53,856 nt of DNA, from IMG/VR virus record IMGVR_UViG_3300020119_000151, positions 1 through 53,856 of that record; one strand, 5' to 3'. The stretch comes from a virus. A program made the translations under genes and the position numbers. Below, one piece after another: positions 17,500 through 25,335 of this stretch (position 1 is its first letter; each line of letters starts with the position of its first letter). The notes under the pieces were generated by a model. The model was given only the letters and a program-made list of their open reading frames with translations, ran no database searches and was not told where the DNA came from.

Positions 17500-17784
17500 A
17501 TGAATCCTGGCGAACAATTTGCAAAGTATCAGAAACCCCACGCGGAAATGCTTCGCGTCGAGTCGCAAAAGGGTTGGTTTCTGACTTCACTCATTTACGC
17601 CCAGGCTGCGGTTGTCGATGCCGGCGCCAGCGCGGAGGAAATCAACGGCATGAACCGGCTGATCGAAACGCTCACCCAACTGGCGGCGGATAAACCGGAA
17701 TTCAAGCGCCTGCCGGTAAAAGTGCTTGCGGTCCTGGACCGAACCGGCGGAAAACCTGCCGAGTCCGAAGAAAAGAAATCCTGA
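17500..17784 (+). CDS. Small helical protein, unknown
   Basis: A 94-residue protein starting at 17500. A GAGG Shine-Dalgarno element lies six bases upstream, within the end of the preceding gene, and decides this start. The sequence is mostly amphipathic helix with an Ala/Glu/Leu-rich middle and an acidic C-terminus. It lies in a run of small genes between portal and scaffold, where capsid-assembly accessory proteins are often found. No domain is recognised. Confidence 0.6.
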   Translation: MNPGEQFAKYQKPHAEMLRVESQKGWFLTSLIYAQAAVVDAGASAEEINGMNRLIETLTQLAADKPEFKRLPVKVLAVLDRTGGKPAESEEKKS

Positions 17785-17787
17785 TTT

Positions 17788-18045
17788 ATGTCAAAACTCA
17801 CCCAAAGTTTTTCCGCCAACCTGAACAAAGTGGTTGCCGAAGCCATTGCCGCCGGCACTCCGCTGGACGGGATGATTCTCGAACTGGACTTGTGCCATTT
17901 TCAGGTTCACGAACGGTATGCGTTCCAAGTCAAAAGAGAAATGGTGAGAGCCCAAGCCGCCAAGGATGCCGCAACCGCGAAGGTCGTCATCGAAGGCGGC
18001 GGCGCCAATGTGAACGGCGGCGGTCCAAAAATCCCCCTGAACTGA
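17788..18045 (+). CDS. Small protein with Gly/Asn-rich tail, unknown
   Basis: An 85-residue protein beginning at a TGA-TTT-ATG junction. Residues 1-60 are helical. The tail reads GGGANVNGGGPKIPLN and is likely disordered. The stop overlaps the next start (TGATG). The family is not recognised; operon position suggests late expression. Confidence 0.55.
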   Translation: MSKLTQSFSANLNKVVAEAIAAGTPLDGMILELDLCHFQVHERYAFQVKREMVRAQAAKDAATAKVVIEGGGANVNGGGPKIPLN

Positions 18046-18308
18046 TGAGCCGAGCAGACACCATCAAGAAGCTGGGGAATGCCATCCGTGCGTACAAAGG
18101 AACGCGGAATTTTGTTGACGGCCCGTTTGTCATCCAGCCGCAGAAGTCGAAGATCAACCAGGTGCGCGAGTTGCTGGGAAAGCTGACTTACGCCAACGGG
18201 ATTGACCGATTCACCACCAAGGAAGAAATTGACGCGGAAGTTAAACGAATCGAGGGATTCAAGACTTACGACGATTACAACAAGTGGATAACCGAACTTA
18301 GGAACTGA
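18045..18308 (+). CDS. Small basic helical protein, unknown
   Basis: An 87-residue protein whose ATG at 18045 shares its A with the preceding TGA. It consists of charged helices with a lysine/arginine excess (TKEEIDAEVKRIEGFKTYDD). No metal-binding or catalytic motif is seen. It lies immediately upstream of the putative scaffold and is probably co-expressed with it. Confidence 0.55.
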   Translation: MSRADTIKKLGNAIRAYKGTRNFVDGPFVIQPQKSKINQVRELLGKLTYANGIDRFTTKEEIDAEVKRIEGFKTYDDYNKWITELRN

Positions 18309-18317
18309 GCTAAATTT

Positions 18318-19631
18318 ATGGCCTATTATACACGTCTCTTACTATTCCCCGACGCACCCGCCGGAACCCCACCCCCGCTTGAAGTCCCTGAAGGTGGCGA
18401 CATGGTAGCCTCAATGGTGGCGTCCATGGAGTCCCAATCCGGCGGAGCGCCAGCGGCGCCAGCCGAAGCCGCGCCTGCCGCGCCACCGGCAGCGGCGCCC
18501 GCGCCTGGCGCCAAGCCGCCCGAGCCAGCAAAAGCCCCGGCGCCAGCGGCGAAGTCCACCCCGCCCGCGCCTGCCGCGAAACCGAACGCGCAACCCCCGA
18601 AGCCCGCAGCGCCCGCGCCGAAGCCCGGCGCCCCGGCTGCTCCTGCCGAGAAGCCACTGGACTGGAAAAGCGCCCCGGAGCAATTCCGCGCGGCGCATGA
18701 AAAGCTGGTCCAGGTACACCAGCAGGAAACCACGCGCCTATCAACCGAGCTTCAGCAGACTTCCGCCAAAATGCGCGAGTTGGAGGGCAGGAAGTTTCTC
18801 ACCCCGGACCAGGAGCAGAAATACGCCAATCTGGAAAAGGAACAGCAGCGCCTTGCGGCTGAACTGTACGCGCGCGACTATGAGCTTTCGCCTGAGTTCA
18901 AGGAGAAATACGAGAACAAGGCAATCGCCGTGTTCAAGGACATGGATGTTGAACTGAAGGGCATGATGGTCAACGGGGAGGATGGCAACCAGCGCCAAGC
19001 CACCCGCGCCGACTTCAACAAGGTCGTCACCGCCGCATATACGTCAAAATCCCTCGCCATCAAGACGGCGAAGGAGTTGTTCAATGAGGATGACGCCCAG
19101 GTTGTGATCGACGGCGCCCGACAACTGGCGAACATCCAGCGCGAAGGCCAGGCGGCAATCGAAGCGAAGCGCACCGGCTATCAGTCCGAGCGTGAACAGC
19201 AGCAACAGCGGTTTCAGCAGGAGTCCGAACAGGCGCGCCAAAGCTTCACCCAATACGACGGGATGCTCGCGCAGAAGTTTCCGCAATACTTCGCACCCAT
19301 CGAGGGAAACGAGGCCTACAACAAGGCGCTCGAAGAAGGGTTGAAGTACGTCGATGAGACGACCCAAGCCCTCAACAACCTGACGCCGGCCGCGCGCGTT
19401 CAGCAGACCGCGCTTTTGCGGCGCTTTGCCGCCGTGTTCCCGGCCTCGCAGGTCATCATCAAGCAGAAGAACGAGGAAATTGCCGCCCTGCAAGCGCAGA
19501 TTGCCCAACTCCGCGGCACGGACCCGGGCGAGCTTGGGCAAGGCGGCGGGGGCGGAGGCGGCGAGCAGACCGAAGCCGGCGGCACGGACGGACTGGCGAA
19601 CGAGATCGAGAACATGATGAAGAATGGATGA
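18318..19631 (+). CDS. Putative capsid scaffolding protein
   Basis: A 437-residue protein. Residues about 35-115 are an extreme Pro/Ala-rich linker; residues 120-400 are charged coiled coil rich in Glu, Gln, Lys and Arg (for example around EREQQQQRFQQESEQARQ). A run of glycines precedes a short C-terminal helix. Elongated helical proteins encoded after the portal usually scaffold procapsid assembly, with the C-terminal helix binding the coat protein. Unusually, the capsid gene is not next: about 7 kb of accessory genes intervene. An internal virion protein is the alternative. Confidence 0.55.
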   Translation: MAYYTRLLLFPDAPAGTPPPLEVPEGGDMVASMVASMESQSGGAPAAPAEAAPAAPPAAAPAPGAKPPEPAKAPAPAAKSTPPAPAAKPNAQPPKPAAPAPKPGAPAAPAEKPLDWKSAPEQFRAAHEKLVQVHQQETTRLSTELQQTSAKMRELEGRKFLTPDQEQKYANLEKEQQRLAAELYARDYELSPEFKEKYENKAIAVFKDMDVELKGMMVNGEDGNQRQATRADFNKVVTAAYTSKSLAIKTAKELFNEDDAQVVIDGARQLANIQREGQAAIEAKRTGYQSEREQQQQRFQQESEQARQSFTQYDGMLAQKFPQYFAPIEGNEAYNKALEEGLKYVDETTQALNNLTPAARVQQTALLRRFAAVFPASQVIIKQKNEEIAALQAQIAQLRGTDPGELGQGGGGGGGEQTEAGGTDGLANEIENMMKNG

Positions 19632-19634
19632 TTT

Positions 19635-19895
19635 ATGAGACTTTTAGGAACCAGAGTCGTCATCCAGCCCCACGTTCAAGACAAGATCGGGAGCATTCAT
19701 CTTGCCCGCATGTCCCGGCAGATGCCCAACCGGGGGACTGTGCTTCATATCTCCGACAAAGGCCGCGCCATGTGGAACAACGACGTTCTGCCTGGCACTG
19801 AAGTCATCTTCGACAAGCATCACCAGAAGCTTGCCGACGACGAAAAGACGACTGAAATAGACGCCAAACATTTGCTCGCCATCATCTTAAAATGA
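19635..19895 (+). CDS. GroES-like co-chaperonin (Cpn10)
   Basis: An 86-residue protein close in length to GroES (97). It shows the Cpn10 pattern: GTRVVIQP at the N-terminus, a mobile-loop region with an isoleucine-bearing segment (GSIHLARMSRQ), the RGTVLHIS strand, PGTEVIFDKH, and a C-terminal DAKHLLAIIL like the DILAIV end of GroES. It would cap host GroEL and adapt it to a phage client, as T4 gp31 does for its capsid protein. No GroEL gene is present. The start is a TGA-TTT-ATG junction right after the scaffold gene, consistent with a capsid-folding role. Confidence 0.85.
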   Translation: MRLLGTRVVIQPHVQDKIGSIHLARMSRQMPNRGTVLHISDKGRAMWNNDVLPGTEVIFDKHHQKLADDEKTTEIDAKHLLAIILK

Positions 19896-20317
19896 GAAGC
19901 AAGACCGTCATCCGGTATTATTGCGACCATTGTTCTAGGGGTGGATTCCGAAAGCCTGACATGGCCCAGCATGAAGCAACCTGCACGTTGAACCCAAAAC
20001 GCGATTGCTGGCTCTGTGAGGACGCTGGCGCTGGACGTGACTACAAAGCCCTTGTTAATCAGATGCGGTTGAGAAATGATGTTCACGCTGATACGGAAGA
20101 AGAAACCGGAAGGCCGGACAGTTATTCAACGCAATCAAAAGAGGCGATTGGCTGGCTTTCATCGGAATGTGGTGGTTGCCCAGCCTGCATTTTATCGGTT
20201 CTTAGACAGGGCAAGATTTTCGCCTTTGAAGTGTTCAACTACAAAGAATGCGTGGCGTCATGGCACAGTGAACAAAACCGACAATTCAGAGACATGACTT
20301 TTCATCCAATCGCATGA
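19892..20317 (+). CDS. Cysteine-rich putative zinc-finger protein
   Basis: A 141-residue protein with two likely metal sites. An N-terminal classic-like finger (YYCDHC ... MAQHEATC) is followed by a CWLC pair. A second Cys pair (CGGCPAC) lies near the centre. The rest has no recognised domain. It overlaps both neighbours by ATGA. The C2H2-like finger suggests nucleic-acid or protein binding; the role is unknown. Confidence 0.6.
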   Translation: MRSKTVIRYYCDHCSRGGFRKPDMAQHEATCTLNPKRDCWLCEDAGAGRDYKALVNQMRLRNDVHADTEEETGRPDSYSTQSKEAIGWLSSECGGCPACILSVLRQGKIFAFEVFNYKECVASWHSEQNRQFRDMTFHPIA

Positions 20318-21945
20318 AGGCATACGTCCAGCTTGGCAAAATCGGCGACGTGCTTTCAATCCTGCCGATACTGCAACACGATTACCAACTTCAGACACCG
20401 CTTCAATCGCTTCCCGGCACTGTGTCAAAAGTTCCTTTGGTGATAGCCAAAGAGTTTGCTTCCATCCTCGAAGGCGTGTCCTACGTCGAGCCGGTGATCT
20501 GGAAAGGCGATGCGAACGACTTGGCCGGCGCGATCATGTTCGCCAAAAAGCGTTTCAGTCAGGTTGTCGTCCTTCAGACCTGGGGAAATGTGCCGATTCA
20601 GCATCAAACGCCGTCCTTCCAGTTCGACCAGTGGAAGCGGGCGGGCGCGGTGCAATTCTTCGATGATTGGGCGCTTACTTTCGACAGGCGAAACCATGAA
20701 CGGGAAGCGCAATTCATGTCCCAAATCGGATGCGATATTAATAAGTGGAAATCTTACATCTTATTCGCAGACCATTCCCAAAGTAGTCCGTTCCTGCACA
20801 AAGAGGAACTTTATCAAATCTTGAACGAGATTGGCATGAGCCATCAGCCATTTCCCATAAAAGTGGTTCGCTTGTCAGAAATAAAAACTTTCAGAATTTT
20901 CGACCTTCTCGCCCTTTACGATAAGGCGCTGATGCTCGTCACCGTCGAAACAGCCCATTTACATCTTTCAAGAGCTTCCCATGTTCCAACCGTCGCGCTC
21001 GCGGCCCCAGGCTGGCGCGGTTCGGCGTTCTCGAAGCGATTCGCGTTCTTCATGCGCTATCCCGAGTGGGACAGCCGGAAGCAGGACTTGATTGCCGCCG
21101 TTCGCGCCGCCGTCGAAGGCCGGTCTATTGCGCCGAAGGTTGAGAAGCTGGATACTCGCCCCCTGCATTGCTACAACCTAGCCCATATTGATTTCAACGG
21201 AACAGAGCATTATTGCTACCGCGCTCACACGAACGGGAACTGGAAAACCAAGCTGTTCCTGAACGGAAACGAATTGCGGTTGCCGCCGAAGTACAAGGAC
21301 TATTCGCACGAAGATTTACGCTTCTTTGAGTTCAACGGCAAGCTTCACGGTGTCTATGTGATGTCAACGACGGTTGATAACTTCTTTCGCTGCTACGTTG
21401 CTTACGGCGAGATTCGCGGGAACGAGATTGACCACATCCAGATTCAGATGCCGGATAACAACCTGCTTGGGATGACCAAGAATTTTGTTCCATTCGTCCA
21501 TGAAAACCGCTTACATTTCGTGTATGGCATCAAAGGCCAAAATCAGATTGTCCTGGGAGTGGACCGAGACAAAGTGGTTGCCGAATATAAAGCGCCGGCC
21601 CCTGCCTGGTCATTCGGTGAGATCAGGGGCGGTTGCATCGTGCCTCACAATGGCGCATACCTTCGATTCTTTCATTCAAGGGCGCAGTATAGCGATAAGA
21701 CCCAACGCTACTTTGTCGGCACGTCCATCATCGAGGCGAAACCGCCATTCAAGACGCTGGCGGTAAGCAAGCGCCCCATCTTACAGGGCGACGAGTGTTA
21801 TACCCCTAATTGCCATCATTGGAAGGCGAACGTGATTATCTGCTACGGGTGCATAAAACAGGGGGATAAATTCCTTTTAAGCTGTGGAAGAAATGACGCG
21901 GAATGTATCATTGTTGAGTTGAGCGAGAGCGACTTAAACCTATGA
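20314..21945 (+). CDS. GT9-like glycosyltransferase fused to GH130-like beta-propeller
   Basis: A 543-residue protein of two parts. Residues 1-270 resemble heptosyltransferase-type family 9 transferases: the N-terminal strand and loop (GKIGDVLSILPIL), a run of alternating beta/alpha, and a VETAHLHLSRASHVPTVAL donor-site segment. Residues about 285-540 read like the five-bladed propeller of GH130-type enzymes: a GEIRGGCIVP turn, FFHSR, an EAKPPFKTL segment, PILQGDE, then CYGCI and CGRNDAE near the end. The propeller may bind or phosphorolyse mannose- or glucose-type sugars, or act only as a carbohydrate-binding platform. No signal peptide is present. A bifunctional enzyme remodelling a host or virion glycan is plausible. 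Confidence 0.7.
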   Translation: MKAYVQLGKIGDVLSILPILQHDYQLQTPLQSLPGTVSKVPLVIAKEFASILEGVSYVEPVIWKGDANDLAGAIMFAKKRFSQVVVLQTWGNVPIQHQTPSFQFDQWKRAGAVQFFDDWALTFDRRNHEREAQFMSQIGCDINKWKSYILFADHSQSSPFLHKEELYQILNEIGMSHQPFPIKVVRLSEIKTFRIFDLLALYDKALMLVTVETAHLHLSRASHVPTVALAAPGWRGSAFSKRFAFFMRYPEWDSRKQDLIAAVRAAVEGRSIAPKVEKLDTRPLHCYNLAHIDFNGTEHYCYRAHTNGNWKTKLFLNGNELRLPPKYKDYSHEDLRFFEFNGKLHGVYVMSTTVDNFFRCYVAYGEIRGNEIDHIQIQMPDNNLLGMTKNFVPFVHENRLHFVYGIKGQNQIVLGVDRDKVVAEYKAPAPAWSFGEIRGGCIVPHNGAYLRFFHSRAQYSDKTQRYFVGTSIIEAKPPFKTLAVSKRPILQGDECYTPNCHHWKANVIICYGCIKQGDKFLLSCGRNDAECIIVELSESDLNL

Positions 21946-22538
21946 AAAAGCCTGAAAATTTCGACCGATGGCAAGACATGCTTCGTCGTTGCTATGATAA
22001 AATGCGACCCATGTTCAAATATTATGGAGCGCGGGGCATTCGGGTGTGTGAATTTTTAAGGGCATCCCCAGCCAATCTTACGGCCGTGCTTGGCAAGCAG
22101 CCTACAAAAAAACATTCAATGGACCGGAAGGAAAATGACGACAATTATTCATGCGGCGCTTGCGCGGAATGTCTATACAAAGGATGGAAGCTGAACCTTC
22201 GTTGGGCAACGCCTGTTGAGCAATCAAGAAACCGGCGATTTGTTCACCGAATAGAGGTTCATGGTGAAATCCTAACTCCGCCTGAAATCGCCGACAAATA
22301 CAAGATTCCATACCGCACCATAAAAACCAGGATGGCGAACGGCGAGACGGGCGATGCTCTTGCATTACCTGTGACCAAAACAGCAACCTATCGGTATCAG
22401 GGTAAGATGCGTTCCATCCCACAAATAGCAAAGCTTTCAGGCGTTCCAAAGAGAAGGATTTATTTGCTTCGAGAGCAGTATGACGATTTTTTAAAAAAAA
22501 TAGGCGACTATCCCCTCACGACAAGTAATGAAAAATAA
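21942..22538 (+). CDS. Homing-type nuclease with nuclease-associated DNA-binding repeats
   Basis: A 198-residue protein. Residues 8-90 match the small phage nuclease pattern W-x-x-M-x-x-R-C, YYGARGI, DRKENDDNY and LRWATPVEQSRNRR, the arrangement of HNH/AP2-like homing proteins. Two following segments (about 98-140 and 148-188) look like modular DNA-binding repeats that pair with homing nucleases. Base composition is AT-rich. The last 11 residues are encoded by the left end of the adjacent inserted cassette; without it the reading frame would stop at a TGA overlapping the ATG at 23176. Confidence 0.7.
   Translation: MKKPENFDRWQDMLRRCYDKMRPMFKYYGARGIRVCEFLRASPANLTAVLGKQPTKKHSMDRKENDDNYSCGACAECLYKGWKLNLRWATPVEQSRNRRFVHRIEVHGEILTPPEIADKYKIPYRTIKTRMANGETGDALALPVTKTATYRYQGKMRSIPQIAKLSGVPKRRIYLLREQYDDFLKKIGDYPLTTSNEK
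22503..22528. repeat. Left 26-bp inverted repeat of the cassette
   Basis: Perfect reverse complement of 23143-23168. It begins GGCGACTATCCCC and ends at the A of the methyltransferase ATG. It also encodes part of the 11-residue tail added to the upstream nuclease. Confidence 0.95.
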
Positions 22539-23163
22539 GCCAAAACTTTTAGACCTTTATTGCTGTGCCGGTGGCGCAGGCGAAGGCTATCGCCTTGCGG
22601 GCTTTGATGTGACCGGCGTTGACATCCAGCCACAGCCGAAGAATCCGCATCGTTTCGTGCTGGCCGATGCGTTGGAATATTTGGCGGAACATGGGCACGA
22701 ATACGACGCAATCCACGCCTCGCCGCCGTGCCAAGCCTACACGAAGGCGGGAAAGCAATGGCGAAAAGAAGGCCGCGAATATCCAGACTTGATTGCATCT
22801 ACACGCGCTGGTTTGGAAAAGACAGGAAAGCCATGGGTAATAGAGAATGTGCCGGGAAGTCCGCTGCAAAATCCAATATTGCTGAACGGTTCAGTGTTCG
22901 GAATCCGAGTCCACAAGCCGCGACTGTTTGAAACCAGCTTCCCCATTGAACAACCGGAGGTGCCGTCGATGAAACCTGTTAAAATGGGCCGTCCGATTAA
23001 AGACGGTGAAATAGTTCAGCCCGTTGGTCACTTCTCTGGTGTTCGTTACGCCGCCAAAGAAATGGGACTGTTATGGATGGGGCAAAGTGAACTGGCGCAA
23101 GCTATCCCGCCAGCCTATACAAAATGGATAGCAAAATACCTCTTACTTGTCGTGAGGGGATAG
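22528..23163 (+). CDS. Compact DNA cytosine-5 methyltransferase-like protein
   Basis: A 211-residue protein with the cytosine-C5 motifs in order: motif I (LLDLYCCAGGAGEGY, residues 7-21), SPPCQ at 65-69 with the catalytic Cys68, and VIENVPG at 104-110 with the ENV glutamate. It lacks a clear target-recognition domain and the motif IX-X region of full enzymes such as the Dcm at 36794. Such short phage forms may need a partner or use relaxed recognition. The last residues come from the right inverted repeat. It probably methylates phage DNA against host restriction. Confidence 0.75.
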   Translation: MKNKPKLLDLYCCAGGAGEGYRLAGFDVTGVDIQPQPKNPHRFVLADALEYLAEHGHEYDAIHASPPCQAYTKAGKQWRKEGREYPDLIASTRAGLEKTGKPWVIENVPGSPLQNPILLNGSVFGIRVHKPRLFETSFPIEQPEVPSMKPVKMGRPIKDGEIVQPVGHFSGVRYAAKEMGLLWMGQSELAQAIPPAYTKWIAKYLLLVVRG

Positions 23164-23168
23164 TCGCC
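23143..23168. repeat. Right 26-bp inverted repeat of the cassette
   Basis: Perfect reverse complement of 22503-22528. It encodes the last residues and stop codon of the methyltransferase. AAAAAATA follows directly and overlaps the A of the next start codon at 23176. Confidence 0.95.
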
Positions 23169-23175
23169 AAAAAAT

Positions 23176-23787
23176 ATGAACATCTTCGACAAAATTGAAA
23201 CCGTCCACGCTTCCACCGAAGGGTGGTGTTCTCAAAAAAAAGCGTTCACGCTCGCCGCCATCGTCATTTCAACCCAGCCAGAAATCAGCGTTGAGATCGG
23301 AGTCTTTTACGGCAAAAGCCTCCTACCCGTCGCGCTGGCACACCAGCATATCGGCAAAGGCGGCGTTATCGCCATCGACCCATGGATGGCGGAAGCGTCC
23401 ATCGCCGGCCAAGTGAATCCCCAGGATGTTGAATACTGGAACCGTCAGCACATTCATCAAACCGCCTACGAAGCATTTCGTAAAAAGGTGTACGAGCTTG
23501 GCTTGCAGAACATGGTACGCATCGAGCGCAAGAAATCGGACGACTTTGAGCCGCCGGCCGACATCGGGCTTTTGAGCGTGGACGGAAATCACGGCGAGCA
23601 GGCGATTCGGGACGTGGAGCGATACGCCCCGAAGGTGAAGCGCGGCGGCTTCCTCGTCGCCGATGACATTGAATGGACCGGCGGCGCGGTGGGGAAAGCA
23701 ATCTCCCTGTTGCCTGGAATGGGCTTTGTGGAAATGTATCGGGTGAAGAACGAACAAGAATCTTGGGCGGTTTTCCAGCGTCTATGA
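23176..23787 (+). CDS. Class I SAM-dependent methyltransferase (Methyltransf_24-like)
   Basis: A 203-residue protein. The SAM-binding loop is SVEIGVFYGKSLLPVAL, with a following acidic strand VIAIDPW. The downstream IGLLSVDGNHG and RGGFLVADDIEW match the metal- and substrate-binding segments of the small-molecule/sugar methyltransferase family often found in glycan clusters. It lies between glycosyltransferase genes, so it may O-methylate a sugar. The start at 23176 would be an ATGA overlap in the uninterrupted ancestor. Confidence 0.8.
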   Translation: MNIFDKIETVHASTEGWCSQKKAFTLAAIVISTQPEISVEIGVFYGKSLLPVALAHQHIGKGGVIAIDPWMAEASIAGQVNPQDVEYWNRQHIHQTAYEAFRKKVYELGLQNMVRIERKKSDDFEPPADIGLLSVDGNHGEQAIRDVERYAPKVKRGGFLVADDIEWTGGAVGKAISLLPGMGFVEMYRVKNEQESWAVFQRL

Positions 23788-23972
23788 AAATTCTACATCA
23801 AGGTTTGCCGCAAGAGCCTACTTTGCGTGGTAGGTGTGAAAAATGCCAATGCCGAATAGAGTGTAAAAAGTCGGAAACAACAACGCTTGTTGACCGTGAT
23901 ACTCAACCAGGCATGGCAACCCAGCATGTAAAATGCCCGAACTGTGGAAATGAATTTTTATGGGTCAAATGA
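23784..23972 (+). CDS. Small zinc-ribbon protein
   Basis: A 62-residue protein overlapping both neighbours by ATGA, which decides its start at 23784. It contains CEKCQCRIEC in the middle and CPNCGNEF near the end, likely a single zinc ribbon. No other domain is present. The function is unknown. Confidence 0.65.
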   Translation: MKILHQGLPQEPTLRGRCEKCQCRIECKKSETTTLVDRDTQPGMATQHVKCPNCGNEFLWVK

Positions 23973-24886
23973 AATCTTTAACCGTCGTCTATGTGACCAG
24001 CAGGCCGGAACCAGAATTTGAGTGGTTCATGGACTCCCTTCACTCTCAAATAAACGATTGGGAGCATGTTGAAATTGTCATCGTCGATTCGCTTCGCGGC
24101 AAGCGCCCGCTGGGGACTGAAATAAATCCCGACTATCATCTTCCGAAATTCAATAGCGTCAGGTTTTCAGTCCCAAAGCCTACTATTTGGCAGGGGGAGC
24201 ATCGCATCACGAAAGAGGATTGGTGGGATGTCTCCAACGCCCGCAACACCGGCATTTGCCTTTGCCGTACCGAATGGATTGCCTTCCTTGATGATCGGTG
24301 CGTTCTCATGCCGACCTGGTTGCAAGCCATCCGAACCGCCATGGAAGGCAATTACGCCGTGTGTGGGACGTACGAGAAGCGGCACAACATGACAGTCGAG
24401 AAAGGCGTCATCAAAAATGGCGGCATCGTGACCGGGCGTGACAACCGGGACAACGGACGCGAGCCCTTCACACGCGCGGCTGACGGCGGTTACTGGTACG
24501 GTTGCACGAACGCGCTGCCCTTGGAATGGGCGCTTCAGGTCGGCGGCTATCCCGAGGATAAATGCGCCGGCTTGAGCTTCGAGGACATTCCGTTTGGGCT
24601 CATGCTCAGAAACAACGCTTACACGATACGCTTCGACCCGACCATGAAGATGATCGAGGACCGGACGCCCGAGAAGCTGGGGACGGTGATGAAGCGGAGC
24701 GATTACGGGATTTCACCGAACGACAAAAGCCATGCGGTTTTGCATCACTTCCGCCAGGCGCGGCATTCGGGCAATTCGTACGACATTCGCGCCGTGCGGG
24801 ATGCGGTCTTGCGTGGGGAACCTTTTCCGCCGCCGAGCGCGAGTCATAATGAATGGTTTACGGGAAGGCCGATTGCGGAGCTTTAG
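23969..24886 (+). CDS. Family 2 glycosyltransferase
   Basis: A 305-residue protein starting at 23969 (ATGA overlap); an in-frame ATG at 23960 would add three residues. It has the GT-A pattern: VVYVTSRPEPEF at the N-terminus, a VEIVIVDS strand, ARNTGICLCRTEWIAFLDD with the DD metal-site end, and a later LSFEDIPFGLMLR that matches the ED catalytic segment. It probably transfers a sugar from a nucleotide donor. It has no transmembrane helix. It is the last gene of the glycan-related block before the minus-strand cassette. Confidence 0.8.
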   Translation: MKSLTVVYVTSRPEPEFEWFMDSLHSQINDWEHVEIVIVDSLRGKRPLGTEINPDYHLPKFNSVRFSVPKPTIWQGEHRITKEDWWDVSNARNTGICLCRTEWIAFLDDRCVLMPTWLQAIRTAMEGNYAVCGTYEKRHNMTVEKGVIKNGGIVTGRDNRDNGREPFTRAADGGYWYGCTNALPLEWALQVGGYPEDKCAGLSFEDIPFGLMLRNNAYTIRFDPTMKMIEDRTPEKLGTVMKRSDYGISPNDKSHAVLHHFRQARHSGNSYDIRAVRDAVLRGEPFPPPSASHNEWFTGRPIAEL

Positions 24887-25087
24887 TTAAGTCCACTCCA
24901 AAACTACTTTTCCGGCATCGGAAAGCCGTATAAGTTTTTCGGTTTCATGGCACCACACCAATTCTTTTGGAATCATTTTTGCGAACGGCCAAACGGTAGA
25001 GCTTACAGGTGTCCATCCATCGGCTCTTTGGTCTTTTAAAATCAGGCGCATCAAGTGCCTGTGTTCTGCGCTCAATTTCTTACTCAT
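24887..25087 (-). CDS. Small helical protein, unknown
   Basis: A 66-residue protein. The N-terminal helix (KLSAEHRHLMRLILKDQ) followed by a Trp-rich region (WTPVSSTVWPF) and a C-terminal strand has the look of a winged helix, but no family is recognised. Its ATG overlaps the stop of the upstream gene. It is the last gene of the minus-strand cassette and abuts the end of the convergent GT2 gene with no visible terminator. Confidence 0.55.
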   Translation of the reverse strand: MSKKLSAEHRHLMRLILKDQRADGWTPVSSTVWPFAKMIPKELVWCHETEKLIRLSDAGKVVLEWT

Positions 25088-25335
25088 GGCTTTTCATTGG
25101 TTAGCGATCCCATCAACGCGAAAACGGCAGCGCGACACTTTGGGTCTTTTCCGCGCTGCCACATACCTTCTACATTTTGAGCGGCCGCCCGCTCACTGCA
25201 ACCGCTTTCGGCTTGGCAGAGGCGCGACCCATCGCAGCCACAATCCGGAAAGCAGCAATTTATGATCCTGTCACCGCTGGTTGGATTGCCGTATTTATCA
25301 ACCGGATCATCTTCCGACAATGGCGCATTTTTCAT
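25084..25335 (-). CDS. Cysteine-rich small protein
   Basis: An 83-residue protein; the start at 25335 overlaps the upstream stop. Cysteines cluster in CCFPDCGCDGSRLCQ, with further Cys at SGCSE and DPKCR. The spacing suggests a zinc- or disulfide-stabilised knot of no known family. No signal peptide is present, which favours metal binding. Confidence 0.55.
   Translation of the reverse strand: MKNAPLSEDDPVDKYGNPTSGDRIINCCFPDCGCDGSRLCQAESGCSERAAAQNVEGMWQRGKDPKCRAAVFALMGSLTNEKP

Larger units (their letters stand above)
22503..23168 (+). mobile_element. Methyltransferase cassette with 26-bp inverted repeats and 8-bp target duplication
   Basis: A 666-bp segment bounded by perfect 26-bp inverted repeats (22503-22528 and 23143-23168). 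AAAAAATA lies immediately outside each end (22495-22502 and 23169-23176), as expected for a duplicated target. The only gene inside is the cytosine methyltransferase, which begins at the inner edge of the left repeat and stops inside the right one. Removing the segment plus one AAAAAATA makes the upstream nuclease stop at a TGA that overlaps the next ATG, exactly the junction style of this genome. No transposase is encoded, so it would be non-autonomous. The A-rich duplication is low in complexity, but the restored overlap supports insertion strongly. Confidence 0.75.

Noticed and set aside
18420-18744. Arg/Gly/Ala-rich frames antisense to the scaffold linker
   Set aside because: Produced by the Pro/Ala-rich repetitive coding of the linker; no independent support.
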